Source of the DNA: Pictodentalium vernedei
Taxonomy: Eukaryota > Mollusca > Scaphopoda > Dentaliida > Dentaliidae
Direction: 5' to 3'
NCBI GenBank assembly: GCA_031216915.1
Contig: CM062290.1
Location: 380,042,718 to 380,106,717, forward strand
DNA length: 64,000 nt
This document shows positions 46,052 to 54,639 of the stretch, one piece after another. The notes beneath the pieces are model-generated. The model searched no databases and was not told the origin of the DNA. It was given only the letters and a program-made list of their open reading frames with translations. A program made the position numbers and the translations under genes. The stretch's first letter is position 1, and each line of letters begins with the position of its first letter.

Positions 46052-46190
46052 ATCTAGGGCGGTATCCTGGTCCGCATATGGTATAGATAGTTCGTAATAC
46101 TAGGCCAAGCAGTATTTTGGGTGGGGGTAATCCATGGTTGTCTAGTGTGGTAGTATGCGATATGTTGTTTGTACCCCTGCTGGCAGGGCG
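46052..46190 (+). repeat. Stray copy of the 40-41 kb irregular repeat
   Basis: 'gcatatggtatagatagttc', then 'gggtgggggtaatccatggt', then 'tgtctagtgtggtagtatg' match the block at about 40770-40870. It shows that this repeat also exists outside the 39.5-43.3 kb element. Confidence 0.7.
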
Positions 46191-46295
46191 ACCAAAATAT
46201 TCTTGAATGTTGGTATCATAGAATTTTTCTGGTCAGCCATTGTCCTACTCTTAAATATAAACGAACCATCTGTCACACTAACTGTGAAAGAACCG

Positions 46296-46296
<1 letters not shown>

Positions 46297-46354
<58 letters not shown>

Positions 46355-46718
46355 TTTTATTTATTTATTTATTTATTTAGGTTTAACGATACTGTCCACA
46401 GACGAGGTGTCCATGTGTCGGGCAGTTTTGCTGGTGGAGGAAGCCGGAATACCTCAAAGAGAACCACCGAGCAACGGCGCGAAACTGTCAGACACTCGAC
46501 GTACTTACTCCGCACAAGTAGGGTTAGCAATGGTTGAAGACAAGTGCACCATCGACGTGCAGTACGCCCTAGTACCCAGAGCCACCGTGCCCCAGCGTGG
46601 TCAATCGGGATCAAGTGCCTTGCCCAAGGACACAACACAGTTACCACGTGGAGGGGATCGAATCGTGGACCTTTCGGTTTGAAGTCCAATACCGTAGGGA
46701 CAGAGCCACCGCGCTTTG
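46297..46718 (-). mobile_element. tRNA-derived SINE, minus strand, with long (TAAA)n tail
   Basis: The tail appears as a (ATTT)n run at 46297-46378 on the plus strand. The body follows in reverse (gccggaatacctcaaagaga, cttgcccaaggacacaac), and the head ends at 'gagccaccgcgct' (46718). Read on its own strand, the head has a tRNA-like 'ggtggctctgtccctacgg' and the B box 'cgattcgatcccc'. Third head type in the window. Confidence 0.9.
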
Positions 46719-47004
46719 GAAACAATCGTTATGATTTTTAGTTTTGCGAAAACGCAGATTTTCAAATTTTCTTCAGGGAAATCTGAATCCAGTGATATTT
46801 ATCAAATCCAAATCCCCATCACTCTCATCGTCCGCGTCCACCTCTATCAATTTCCTCCACATATCAATTTATCAGTATCTATGGGTGTTATTAGTCGACT
46901 ATTAATTCCCCTATCGTTCCGATTCCAGGTCCGTTTCACCTTATACCCTGCATCTCTATTCAGAATCGTCAGACTGACAGCATTTGTGAAATCCAACAGC
47001 TTCG

Positions 47005-47967
47005 TGTAACAGAGTCAACGTGGACTGAGTCATATGGAAGGGTTAAGCGTGTGTCGCTGAAGCATTTATGTTTTTATTTTCGAGCCTCAATAAGTGTTAA
47101 TATAATAAGTGCTAATATATATATAGAGAGATAATAGAGATAGAGGTAATGAGAATTCAGATTTATTCTGATGGAATTGATATTTTAATAATGAAAATGT
47201 AAATGAGAATGTAATTGAACAAGCACAATAGGATGTAGTCAAAATTCTGCTGAGTCACTGTGATAATGCAAATGTTGGAAATATATTCTAACATACTGCA
47301 GAGTCACTATGAGAATGTAAATGAGAATGTAATTGAACCTTCGTGACAAAGCACAATAGGATGTAGTCAACATTCTGCAGAGTCATTGTGATAATGCGAA
47401 TATTAGAAATATTATTCTAACATTCTGCAGAGTCACTATGATAATGCAATGAGAATGCAATATTCCACAGTAGGTGTGGGCTGGCTGTTTGTGATATAAG
47501 TCGATGTTCGCCACAAATCCAGCAGTGCTTTTTCCATCCAGCACCCGGTGTGTCCTCCATCTAGAGCACCGCAGTAGCACTTAGACTTTGATAGTGAGAG
47601 AGAGAGAGCACTAAGAGAGGCCAGTTTTCTTTTGTTTAGACTTATTAAAATTATAATCACCATACCAATTTGGAGTTGTCAGTTGACTGAAGTTACAAAG
47701 AGCCTGTTCCCAACCCTAAAGCGACGTGCAGCCGTTGGAGAAGGAGATCAGTGGACAGCAGACTGGGCGAGACCACAGGGGAGAGGAGTCCCTCCGTAAT
47801 CTAGACGATCAAAGAACAGGAGAGAACCGCTACTACTTTGGTAGGGAGCCACGGCCCTATCGAAGGAGGTTTTCAAACGCAGTAACCCTCGCACATCCAG
47901 TTGTCTGGTGTCACAACGGCCAGACGCGCTGCCCACCTGAGGTGACCTCACGATCCGTAGTGTTACA
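47005..47967 (+). repeat. 5' LTR, 963 bp
   Basis: Starts TGTAACAGAG, ends GTAGTGTTACA. A TATATATATA stretch at about 47116-47126 may be promoter sequence. At 47190-47440 there is a tandem duplication of about 125 bp ('gaatgtaaatgagaatgtaa', 'gcacaataggatgtagtc', 'gcagagtcactatga'), which resembles a U3 enhancer array. The 3' quarter (from 47726) is open in one frame through the LTR end. Confidence 0.95.
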
Positions 47968-48052
47968 CGGCGTTTTATTGGTGCCGTTCGCAGGATTTCA
48001 GTCCAGATTGACAGACAGATCAACAACCATCTACAGAACCAGGTTAGTGTAA
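47726..48052 (+). CDS. Open frame from the LTR to a splice-donor-like site (possible leader exon)
   Basis: ATG at 47726 lies inside the LTR. The frame crosses the LTR end (47967) and the PBS and reaches a stop at 48050-48052, just after the donor-like CAG|GTTAGT (exon end 48042). The product is basic (EPRPYRRRF near the middle) with no known domain. If spliced from 48042 to 50475 the phase matches the envelope frame. The 3' LTR carries the same ATG, but its frame runs into flanking DNA (stop at 54216). It may be a real leader or chance openness. Confidence 0.35.
   Translation: MQPLEKEISGQQTGRDHRGEESLRNLDDQRTGENRYYFGREPRPYRRRFSNAVTLAHPVVWCHNGQTRCPPEVTSRSVVLHGVLLVPFAGFQSRLTDRSTTIYRTRLV
47979..47996 (+). 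promoter_or_regulatory. Candidate primer binding site
   Basis: TGGTGCCGT, 11 bp after the LTR end, is complementary to a tRNA 3' end (ACGGCACCA). The first nine bases fit tRNA-His-like ends and eight fit tRNA-Phe-like ends; the match fades after that. It is the only TGG-starting candidate close to the LTR. Confidence 0.5.
48042..48048 (+). promoter_or_regulatory. Candidate splice donor for the envelope mRNA
   Basis: CAG|GTTAGT fits the animal donor consensus, and it sits in the leader 75 bp after the LTR. Partner acceptor candidate at 50473-50474. Confidence 0.45.
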
Positions 48053-48129
48053 TTTATTCTTTTGATGAATAGCTAGAGTTGGTTGGTGATAGATTTTACA
48101 TTTGTATTTGGCAAAAATAATTAGATTGA

Positions 48130-48682
48130 TTGAAACAGCAATCAATGTGCAACACTGAGCCCAAAATATTTTCATGTACATCTGATGACCCTTTGGCTGT
48201 AAGTTTTGCGGAATTTTGTGATATTGTGAGACCAAAATATTTGGAATTTCAGACTAATTTGGTATATATAAGAAAGACTGTATTAGTCAGCAAACTTTCG
48301 TCTTGTTGTCTGCTGATTCTATTACGAAATTCAGTGTACAACAGGGAGAAAAAGTCTATCGTTGACATTGGCACTACGACCCAGACATTTAAGTACCCCT
48401 TCACAGACGGAGAAATTAAAAATCCTGAGAAAACGTTGATGCAAGTAATTAAAAACATTAAACCTAATGATTCCACTTCCACTGAGAATTGAGCCCAACG
48501 ACCCAAATTCACACTACAGTAAATACATACAAATTTTAAACATTGTGACAGTTTGTAATTGTTGCGATTTACTATTTGAACAACACATAACTGTAAATAA
48601 AGAAGACAACTCGATAGTGCATTGTGACGTAAAAGTTAGACCTATTACTAAATTAAAGCCTCAAGCAATGTACATGTCGTAG
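48130..48682 (+). pseudogene. Reduced gag-like region (two short overlapping frames)
   Basis: Two frames, 48130-48492 (120 codons) and 48467-48682 (71 codons), lie where gag should be. The first contains 'CDIVRPKYLEFQTNLVYI' and 'YNREKKSIVDIGTT'; the second 'NCCDLLFEQHITVN'. Neither shows a convincing capsid domain, and together they are much shorter than a normal 400-500-residue Gag. The nucleocapsid knuckle follows at 48713. Most of gag is probably deleted or degraded. It is also possible that these are small accessory frames. Confidence 0.4.
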
Positions 48683-50016
48683 GTCAGCCGAGGCCGGATT
48701 ATGGCAGAGTGACATGCTACAACTGTAGACAAGTAAGGCCATATCGCCAGGAATTGCCGTTTGCCAAAACAGGAAAATATGAAACAGGGAAACTAAAGCG
48801 TTCTGTGTTGAAGCCCGGAACATGGAATATTCACAATAAAAGGGTTAAAAGAATAAAGAGAGTTCCAAAGAGAAACAAAGTATATGTAGATAAAATAGTA
48901 GATGAAAGTGTACAGAAAATTAGTAAACAAAGTAACAGCTCTCTCTCGAGTAAACAAAGTGATCGTATGAATAGTAGTAAGATTAAAGGGAAACAGGAAG
49001 TAAAAGAGTTAAATGTAAATGGAACACCGATTCCGACTTCCGTGATTTTGAAAGTAAATAAACAGAGATTAAGAGGTTTGGTGGATACCGGCGCGCAGTA
49101 TAGCTTAATTAGTTACCAGCTGTATAAAAATTTGAAGGATAAACCAAGGCTTGTTAAAAAGTCCTTGTCCTTAAAAGGGGTTGGAGGCACTCTCCTTGAT
49201 GTCAAAGGAGTGGTCCAACTGAGCTTTCAGATTAAAAACATATGGTTAACTCACGAGTTTTGGGTTGTCGATATTGAACGCAATCTGATCCTCGGTATTG
49301 ATTGGTTAGCAAAAAATGGAGTTAGAATCTATTATGATTTAGAATGTTTTCGACTTAAGAACGAACTAATTCCATTAGTGCCAGATATTCACATATCATC
49401 GCTAGTAAGGAGCAAGAATCAGCTTGTAATTAAACCTCAGACCTGTACTGTGTGTACAGCGAAAATAGTAGGTGGCAAAAGACGGTATGAAACAGATTTA
49501 TTAGAAGTAAATCCTATAGAAACAGGATATGTTAGTGAACAGGCAGGATTAATGATAGCGAATACAGTTGTAAACAATAATGACCGAGTAGTGCCGGTCA
49601 TGATTTGTAATAGCACAGATAAACATTATAAAATAAGACGAGGTTGTGTACTAGCTAGAGTGTCACCTGTAATTGATTCAAGTGTGAAGACTGTCAATGA
49701 AGTAGTGAGTATAGGCAGTTCTTCTGATAACGACAATCAAATAAGTGAAATAAGTGAATTAGAACAACCAGAAATGGATCAAAGTAAAGAATCAAATGAC
49801 AATTTAGAAATTAATCTAAGTGCTACAATGAGTACAGGTGACAATAAAAATGAAAATCAATCTATTACTCTAGCTGAGATAATTAAAGGTAAAAGTCAAT
49901 CTAATACTCCAAATGAGATAACTAAGAGACAAAGTGTGGAGGAAGGTAAACCAGAGAAAATCAATAGGATTGCAATTATAAATGCTGTCCTTGGAGCACT
50001 ACGATCGATTGTGTAA
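48652..50016 (+). CDS. Zinc knuckle-protease ORF (Pro) of the LTR element
   Basis: Open from 48652 to 50016. The frame has no ATG before the knuckle; a GTG is at 48709. It begins with a CCHC half-knuckle 'CYNCRQ', whose second half 'GHIARNC' is in the next frame, so one extra base lies at about 48733-48736. A basic linker follows (KRVKRIKRVPKRNK). The retropepsin has 'GLVDTGAQYSLIS' (DTG at residues 126-128 counted from 48709) and 'LILGIDWLAKNG' (193-204), the paired active-site and ILGxDWL motifs of Ty3/gypsy proteases. After it comes the usual protease-RT linker ('DRVVPVMICNSTDKHYKIRR'), then an acidic low-complexity tail rich in N/S/E, and a stop. No RT follows. 435 codons from the GTG, with no internal stop. 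Confidence 0.85.
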   Translation: MKASSNVHVVGQPRPDYGRVTCYNCRQVRPYRQELPFAKTGKYETGKLKRSVLKPGTWNIHNKRVKRIKRVPKRNKVYVDKIVDESVQKISKQSNSSLSSKQSDRMNSSKIKGKQEVKELNVNGTPIPTSVILKVNKQRLRGLVDTGAQYSLISYQLYKNLKDKPRLVKKSLSLKGVGGTLLDVKGVVQLSFQIKNIWLTHEFWVVDIERNLILGIDWLAKNGVRIYYDLECFRLKNELIPLVPDIHISSLVRSKNQLVIKPQTCTVCTAKIVGGKRRYETDLLEVNPIETGYVSEQAGLMIANTVVNNNDRVVPVMICNSTDKHYKIRRGCVLARVSPVIDSSVKTVNEVVSIGSSSDNDNQISEISELEQPEMDQSKESNDNLEINLSATMSTGDNKNENQSITLAEIIKGKSQSNTPNEITKRQSVEEGKPEKINRIAIINAVLGALRSIV

Positions 50017-50436
50017 GTTGCTGAATTGTGGAAGAAGACTAGGCTTCCACGAGTAAACATAACTCCTTAAAGGTAAATAAAATACTGCATGATTCTGACA
50101 TGTCACTGATAATCAACAGTGGGAGATTTTGTTTACTTGATGAATGTGGGTGTATAACTAAACGATAATTTAACCCTGTGTTAAAAACGTTGTAGTAAAT
50201 TGTAGGATAATTTACTAATTAGTGTTGGTAAGGTTTAGGGCCCTATTAAACTGCACCAAACACGGACGCATGCAAGTAAGTGGAGAATCAGAAGTTAAAA
50301 GAATTAAGTATTAGAAGTTTGAGAGAATTAAATACATTCATCAGTGTTAAGTGAAGTAGAGTAGAAGTAATACAGTTAAAATAGAGATAGTAGTAAAATT
50401 CAGCCGCCAATCGAAATAGAGATAGAAAATAGTGGA
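50017..50436 (+). other. Non-coding gap between Pro and Env
   Basis: 420 bp with stops in all frames. It is AT-rich and sits exactly where about 3 kb of RT, RNase H and integrase coding should be. I saw no YxDD, no HHCC finger and no DDE spacing here. Confidence 0.8.
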
Positions 50437-52734
50437 ATGGGAACTGAAGGAAAACTTTCTTTCTCTCATTACAGGAGAAAGATGATGTTTCAAGTCATAA
50501 TAATAGTCCTGATAACGGCGTTGGCAAGCAGTAACGAAACTAAATCTAGGGATTTTATAGTGAAACATAACGTGATTTTCCACAAGGAAAAAGAAATTAA
50601 TTTAGTGAATTCTGACTGGACGATAGGGTTCTATATCGACTTAGAACTTTTTGAGACATATTTACAGCATGTAGGTAGGAGCATAGAGGGTGTAAGGAAA
50701 GTATTTCACGAGGTTCCAGGCAACATTAAGGACATAACTAAATTATGGACTACGCCAGCCCCAGTAGTAGGAACCACCCAAAAGCAGATTTCCGGGATAA
50801 ATCATGGTAGGTGGGCCAAACAATTATTACATTCAGGATTTGATGACTTGTTTCAGGGACTAGTTCGGGATATAAATTCTGTGATGCAAAAGTATGAGTT
50901 GGTACTCAAACAGTTTGATGGTTACAAACGATTGCACCACAGAGACAGACGAGCTTTATTGCCATTTATAGGCGACGCCCTGTCGTTTCTATTTGGCACT
51001 GCTAGTTCCTCAGACTTGGACACAATAAACCATAATATTGGCATTCTTTCAAAGAATCAACGAACCCTACAACATCTGGTTAAAAAAGGTTTTACCATAA
51101 TGAATGTTACACGTAAACAGGTACAACAGAACAGACACTCAATTAGTCACATAATAACATCATTAAGGACCCTGTCTGCCCGGATAACTGACATTTACAA
51201 GGCCGTGCCCATGCGACTCGCTTTCCTGGAATTTTATACACAGTTATATCATAAATTACAGCTATTAGTTCATGAGGTCGATCAAATGACTAATCAAGCA
51301 AGATTTTACATTGAACATCTGCACACACAATTTAACTCGTTGATAGCACGACAGTTAGCGCCTAGTGTGATTGAAGCAAAAACGCTACATAATGTTTTAG
51401 TAGATTTAAAAACGCACCTACCTGCTCATTTAAAGTTGCCCTTCGATGAGACAACGGAATTGTGGAAATATTACAAGTACTTGTCCAGTAGTGCCGTGTT
51501 TGAGAATCAGCGATTGATTATTGTAGTGAAACTACCACTAGTAGATGTCCGTAAGACATTTGAGCTATACAAGATATATTCCTTGCCTTATCCTTTGGTT
51601 AATGCAACTATGAAATTAAATCCACAATTTAAATCCCTAACAGCACAACATAAACTGGAAACCGAGTATTTGACAATAAATAAGAAACGCACACACATAG
51701 CTCACTTAACTAATGCACACACCTGTCTGAGTAATACTTTGGAATTTTGTTCCTTGGATGGCGTCATACACACAGTACGACCTGAAGCTTACTGCAGTCA
51801 GGCTTTGTTTCTGGGAAATGAAAAATCAATACAGTTAGCTTGTTCAGTGGAAGTGAAAATTAATACAATCTTGCCCAGTGCAATACAAATTGCCCATGGT
51901 GTATGGTTTGTTAGTACACGTGACCCTTTGCCATTTGCTGTCTCATGTGCTAATACTACCAACACACGTACCTTCACTATTGACCCACCTATTGGCATGT
52001 TACAATTACCCCCAAAATGTTCTGCTACTAGTGCCACCATTCAAATGATAGCATATTTACATGGAAATACCAAAGAATTTTATGATGCCATGGAAACGAA
52101 ATTATTAATTAATCATAACACCACAAACTTCCGCTTATGGTCCCCATTGTTTACGAAATTTTCGACTTTGACAAATGTAGTTTTTCCCAGACAGCCTAAG
52201 GACGTTGATCCAATTCCAATAGAATCATTTATTGATCAACTTGAACACCTTGATACAATATCGGAGACGGATACGAAATCCTGGTTAAAACCTTGGGGTT
52301 ACGGTATCTCCTCTACGGTATTTACCCTAATAGTAATAGGATGTGTTGCATATTGTTGCTGTAGAAAACAGCTCTGTTTAAAGCTGCGTATTTGGCACGG
52401 GAGGCGTGAAGCCGCTCGTATCCGAAAACGCAGGCCGGCAATGATTCGGCGTTTACTGCAAGAAACACAAATTAACAAAGACCGCCAACTTGAGGCTATT
52501 CAGCAATTGAGTGAATTGCGCAAAATAGTTCGTACAGGACCAGGTTCCGACCCTATGCGGAACACAGACCCAAATGAGTACTTGACAGCGACAGCAGCTT
52601 GTCCAACGAAACCAGAAGAGATTGAAATGGAAGAATTATCACCTGAACGTGATGCAGAGACCGGCGAGTTCGTATACGCAGAGCCCCGTGTTCTGTTTGC
52701 AACCGGCCCTGAGTACATCACACCAGTTCCGTAG
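50437..52734 (+). CDS. env: Envelope glycoprotein, baculovirus-F/errantivirus type, intact
   Basis: Class I membrane-fusion envelope protein of a Ty3/gypsy errantivirus-like element; it would sit in the membrane and, in this family, mediates fusion. 765 codons from 50437, or about 750 from ATG 50482 after the splice acceptor. Visible features: signal sequence (residues 17-31), basic cleavage site RDRR (169-172), then a hydrophobic Gly/Phe-containing fusion-peptide-like segment (173-188, with LFGTAS just after). A long heptad-like helix follows (about 195-310), then a Cys-containing ectodomain (430-528) with several N-x-S/T sites. One membrane span (about 621-640) ends in a CCC cluster, followed by a basic then acidic tail of about 120 residues. 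The order matches Pfam Baculo_F-like proteins. The tail is longer than I expect for the family. No internal stop or frameshift, which is striking in an element without pol. Confidence 0.88.
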   Translation: MGTEGKLSFSHYRRKMMFQVIIIVLITALASSNETKSRDFIVKHNVIFHKEKEINLVNSDWTIGFYIDLELFETYLQHVGRSIEGVRKVFHEVPGNIKDITKLWTTPAPVVGTTQKQISGINHGRWAKQLLHSGFDDLFQGLVRDINSVMQKYELVLKQFDGYKRLHHRDRRALLPFIGDALSFLFGTASSSDLDTINHNIGILSKNQRTLQHLVKKGFTIMNVTRKQVQQNRHSISHIITSLRTLSARITDIYKAVPMRLAFLEFYTQLYHKLQLLVHEVDQMTNQARFYIEHLHTQFNSLIARQLAPSVIEAKTLHNVLVDLKTHLPAHLKLPFDETTELWKYYKYLSSSAVFENQRLIIVVKLPLVDVRKTFELYKIYSLPYPLVNATMKLNPQFKSLTAQHKLETEYLTINKKRTHIAHLTNAHTCLSNTLEFCSLDGVIHTVRPEAYCSQALFLGNEKSIQLACSVEVKINTILPSAIQIAHGVWFVSTRDPLPFAVSCANTTNTRTFTIDPPIGMLQLPPKCSATSATIQMIAYLHGNTKEFYDAMETKLLINHNTTNFRLWSPLFTKFSTLTNVVFPRQPKDVDPIPIESFIDQLEHLDTISETDTKSWLKPWGYGISSTVFTLIVIGCVAYCCCRKQLCLKLRIWHGRREAARIRKRRPAMIRRLLQETQINKDRQLEAIQQLSELRKIVRTGPGSDPMRNTDPNEYLTATAACPTKPEEIEMEELSPERDAETGEFVYAEPRVLFATGPEYITPVP
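50460..50481 (+). promoter_or_regulatory. Candidate splice acceptor before the envelope signal peptide
   Basis: A pyrimidine tract 'ctttctctcatt' then acag|gag (AG at 50473-50474). The next ATG is at 50482, seven bases downstream, and starts directly at the hydrophobic signal sequence. This makes 50482, not 50437, the more natural start for a spliced envelope mRNA unless the leader exon is coding. Confidence 0.55.
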
Positions 52735-53204
52735 AAAGTGAAGCGAGATGTACATAGACACAATAGACTTTGGTCGACAAAGCAATTCTATAGACATATA
52801 GACAATATAATCAGTGTTTTCTGTAATCAACAAAGGTGTTTTATGTATATCGTATATACTAGTCAGAAAGTTGAGTGTGAGTGACCAGACCCTTTAAACC
52901 TTTTAGAAAGGTAGTCGGTATATTCGACGTTGTATTAGTAGAATTGGTAGGATTCTAGTCCATGAATCCTTCGCGATGTGACGATACTCCTACGTCACAT
53001 TGAGGTTGTTGCACAGCAATCCTGGTCACAGAGTAGTACTAAGTTCAAATGGGTTATGTACAGTTGAACCCAGTTTGATGTTGTAGTGGTATTTTACCGT
53101 ATATATTTTGTCACACCCACCTGACAGACGCCCTCGTTGACACTGTTACTTTCGTTTTCTAGAGTTTTCTTGTTTCCCCAAGAAAACTTTGGTTGGGGGA
53201 GTTG
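52735..53204 (+). other. 3' untranslated region and polypurine tract of the LTR element
   Basis: No coding frame of note. The last bases before the 3' LTR read 'ctttggttgggggagttg', so 53191-53202 is the plus-strand primer (polypurine tract) candidate. Contains a 'gtttccccaagaaaac' stem nearby. Confidence 0.65.
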
Positions 53205-54167
53205 TGTAACAGAGTCAACGTGGACTGAGTCATATGGAAGGGTTAAGCGTGTGTCGCTGAAGCATTTATGTTTTTATTTTCGAGCCTCAATAAGTGTTAA
53301 TATAATAAGTGCTAATATATATATAGAGAGATAATAGAGATAGAGGTAATGAGAATTCAGATTTATTCTGATGGAATTGATATTTTAATAATGAAAATGT
53401 AAATGAGAATGTAATTGAACAAGCACAATAGGATGTAGTCAAAATTCTGCTGAGTCACTGTGATAATGCAAATGTTGGAAATATATTCTAACATACTGCA
53501 GAGTCACTATGAGAATGTAAATGAGAATGTAATTGAACCTTCGTGACAAAGCACAATAGGATGTAGTCAACATTCTGCAGAGTCATTGTGATAATGCGAA
53601 TATTAGAAATATTATTCTAACATTCTGCAGAGTCACTATGATAATGCAATGAGAATGCAATATTCCACAGTAGGTGTGGGCTGGCTGTTTGTGATATAAG
53701 TCGATGTTCGCCACAAATCCAGCAGTGCTTTTTCCATCCAGCACCCGGTGTGTCCTCCATCTAGAGCACCGCAGTAGCACTTAGACTTTGATAGTGAGAG
53801 AGAGAGAGCACTAAGAGAGGCCAGTTTTCTTTTGTTTAGACTTATTAAAATTATAATCACCATACCAATTTGGAGTTGTCAGTTGACTGAAGTTACAAAG
53901 AGCCTGTTCCCAACCCTAAAGCGACGTGCAGCCGTTGGAGAAGGAGATCAGTGGACAGCAGACTGGGCGAGACCACAGGGGAGAGGAGTCCCTCCGTAAT
54001 CTAGACGATCAAAGAACAGGAGAGAACCGCTACTACTTTGGTAGGGAGCCACGGCCCTATCGAAGGAGGTTTTCAAACGCAGTAACCCTCGCACATCCAG
54101 TTGTCTGGTGTCACAACGGCCAGACGCGCTGCCCACCTGAGGTGACCTCACGATCCGTAGTGTTACA
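53205..54167 (+). repeat. 3' LTR, 963 bp
   Basis: Same sequence as 47005-47967, including the 125-bp U3 duplication. Ends GTGTTACA at 54167, followed by the TTCG duplication. Confidence 0.95.
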
Positions 54168-54287
54168 TTCGTCCCATTTCAACTTTCTTTTTCCTTCTTT
54201 CTTATCGTCCATGTGACTATCCAAATCCCCCGCTTCAGAATTATACAGAGTTCCCAGGTTTCTAATTCTGTGATATTGGAGTTAGTA

Positions 54288-54512
54288 TTAACACTTTACC
54301 TAACATGAAAAGTAGACGACACTTGCAAAAACATTCTTGAATAACTATTTTAGTCCATTTTTTGTCTCAAAAACATAAGTTATGACCCCCTCATTGGAAC
54401 GAGCTCGTTCCAACGAGGGTCATAACCTATGTCTTTGAGACAAAAATGAAAAATAATTGAAATTAATTGGCGATTTGTGAGAATAGCGCTGGCCGGTTGG
54501 GTAAAGGGTTAA
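54288..54512. mobile_element. piggyBac-type MITE, 225 bp, core partly deleted
   Basis: TTAA at 54288-54291 and 54509-54512. Left end CACTTTACCTAAC, right end TTGGGTAAAGGG. The core palindrome is shortened to 'cattggaacgagctcgttcc', i.e. the very centre has been lost, and the right inner part lacks the 'ttttggccgttacg' segment. Confidence 0.88.
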
Positions 54513-54639
54513 ATGTATTGAGCCATTTTATAAAAATTTGCATCCTTCTACACATTTCGCAATTCTGAAAGCAACAGTTTTGTTTTTCAAATTAACTCTT
54601 ACCCATGCAATCTCTTTGGATACCTCAGTCGTAGTATCG

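Larger units (their letters stand above)
47001..54171 (+). mobile_element. Env-bearing LTR retroelement without RT/RNase H/integrase
   Basis: Direct repeats 47005-47967 and 53205-54167 are both 963 bp, start TGTAAC and end GTTACA, and are identical in every line that I compared (constant 6200-bp offset, no indels). The 4-bp duplication TTCG flanks the element (47001-47004, 54168-54171), as expected for Ty3/gypsy-type integration. The 5237-bp interior holds a PBS candidate, a short gag-like region, a zinc knuckle plus aspartic protease and an intact envelope gene, then a G-rich polypurine tract. About 3 kb of pol expected between protease and envelope is absent. Ty3/gypsy errantivirus-like by protease context and envelope type. 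It must have been mobilised by proteins from another copy. Confidence 0.93.

Noticed and set aside
46155-46682. 175-codon protein with 'YLFIYLFIYLFI' repeats
   Set aside because: Translation of the (ATTT)n tail plus the SINE body.
50017-50436. Remnant RT or integrase between Pro and Env
   Set aside because: I looked for YxDD, HHCC and DDE-type motifs in all frames and saw none in this 420-bp gap.
50437-52734. Captured host envelope gene (syncytin-like domestication)
   Set aside because: It lies between two identical LTRs with a fresh target duplication, so it is part of a mobile element and not a fixed host gene.
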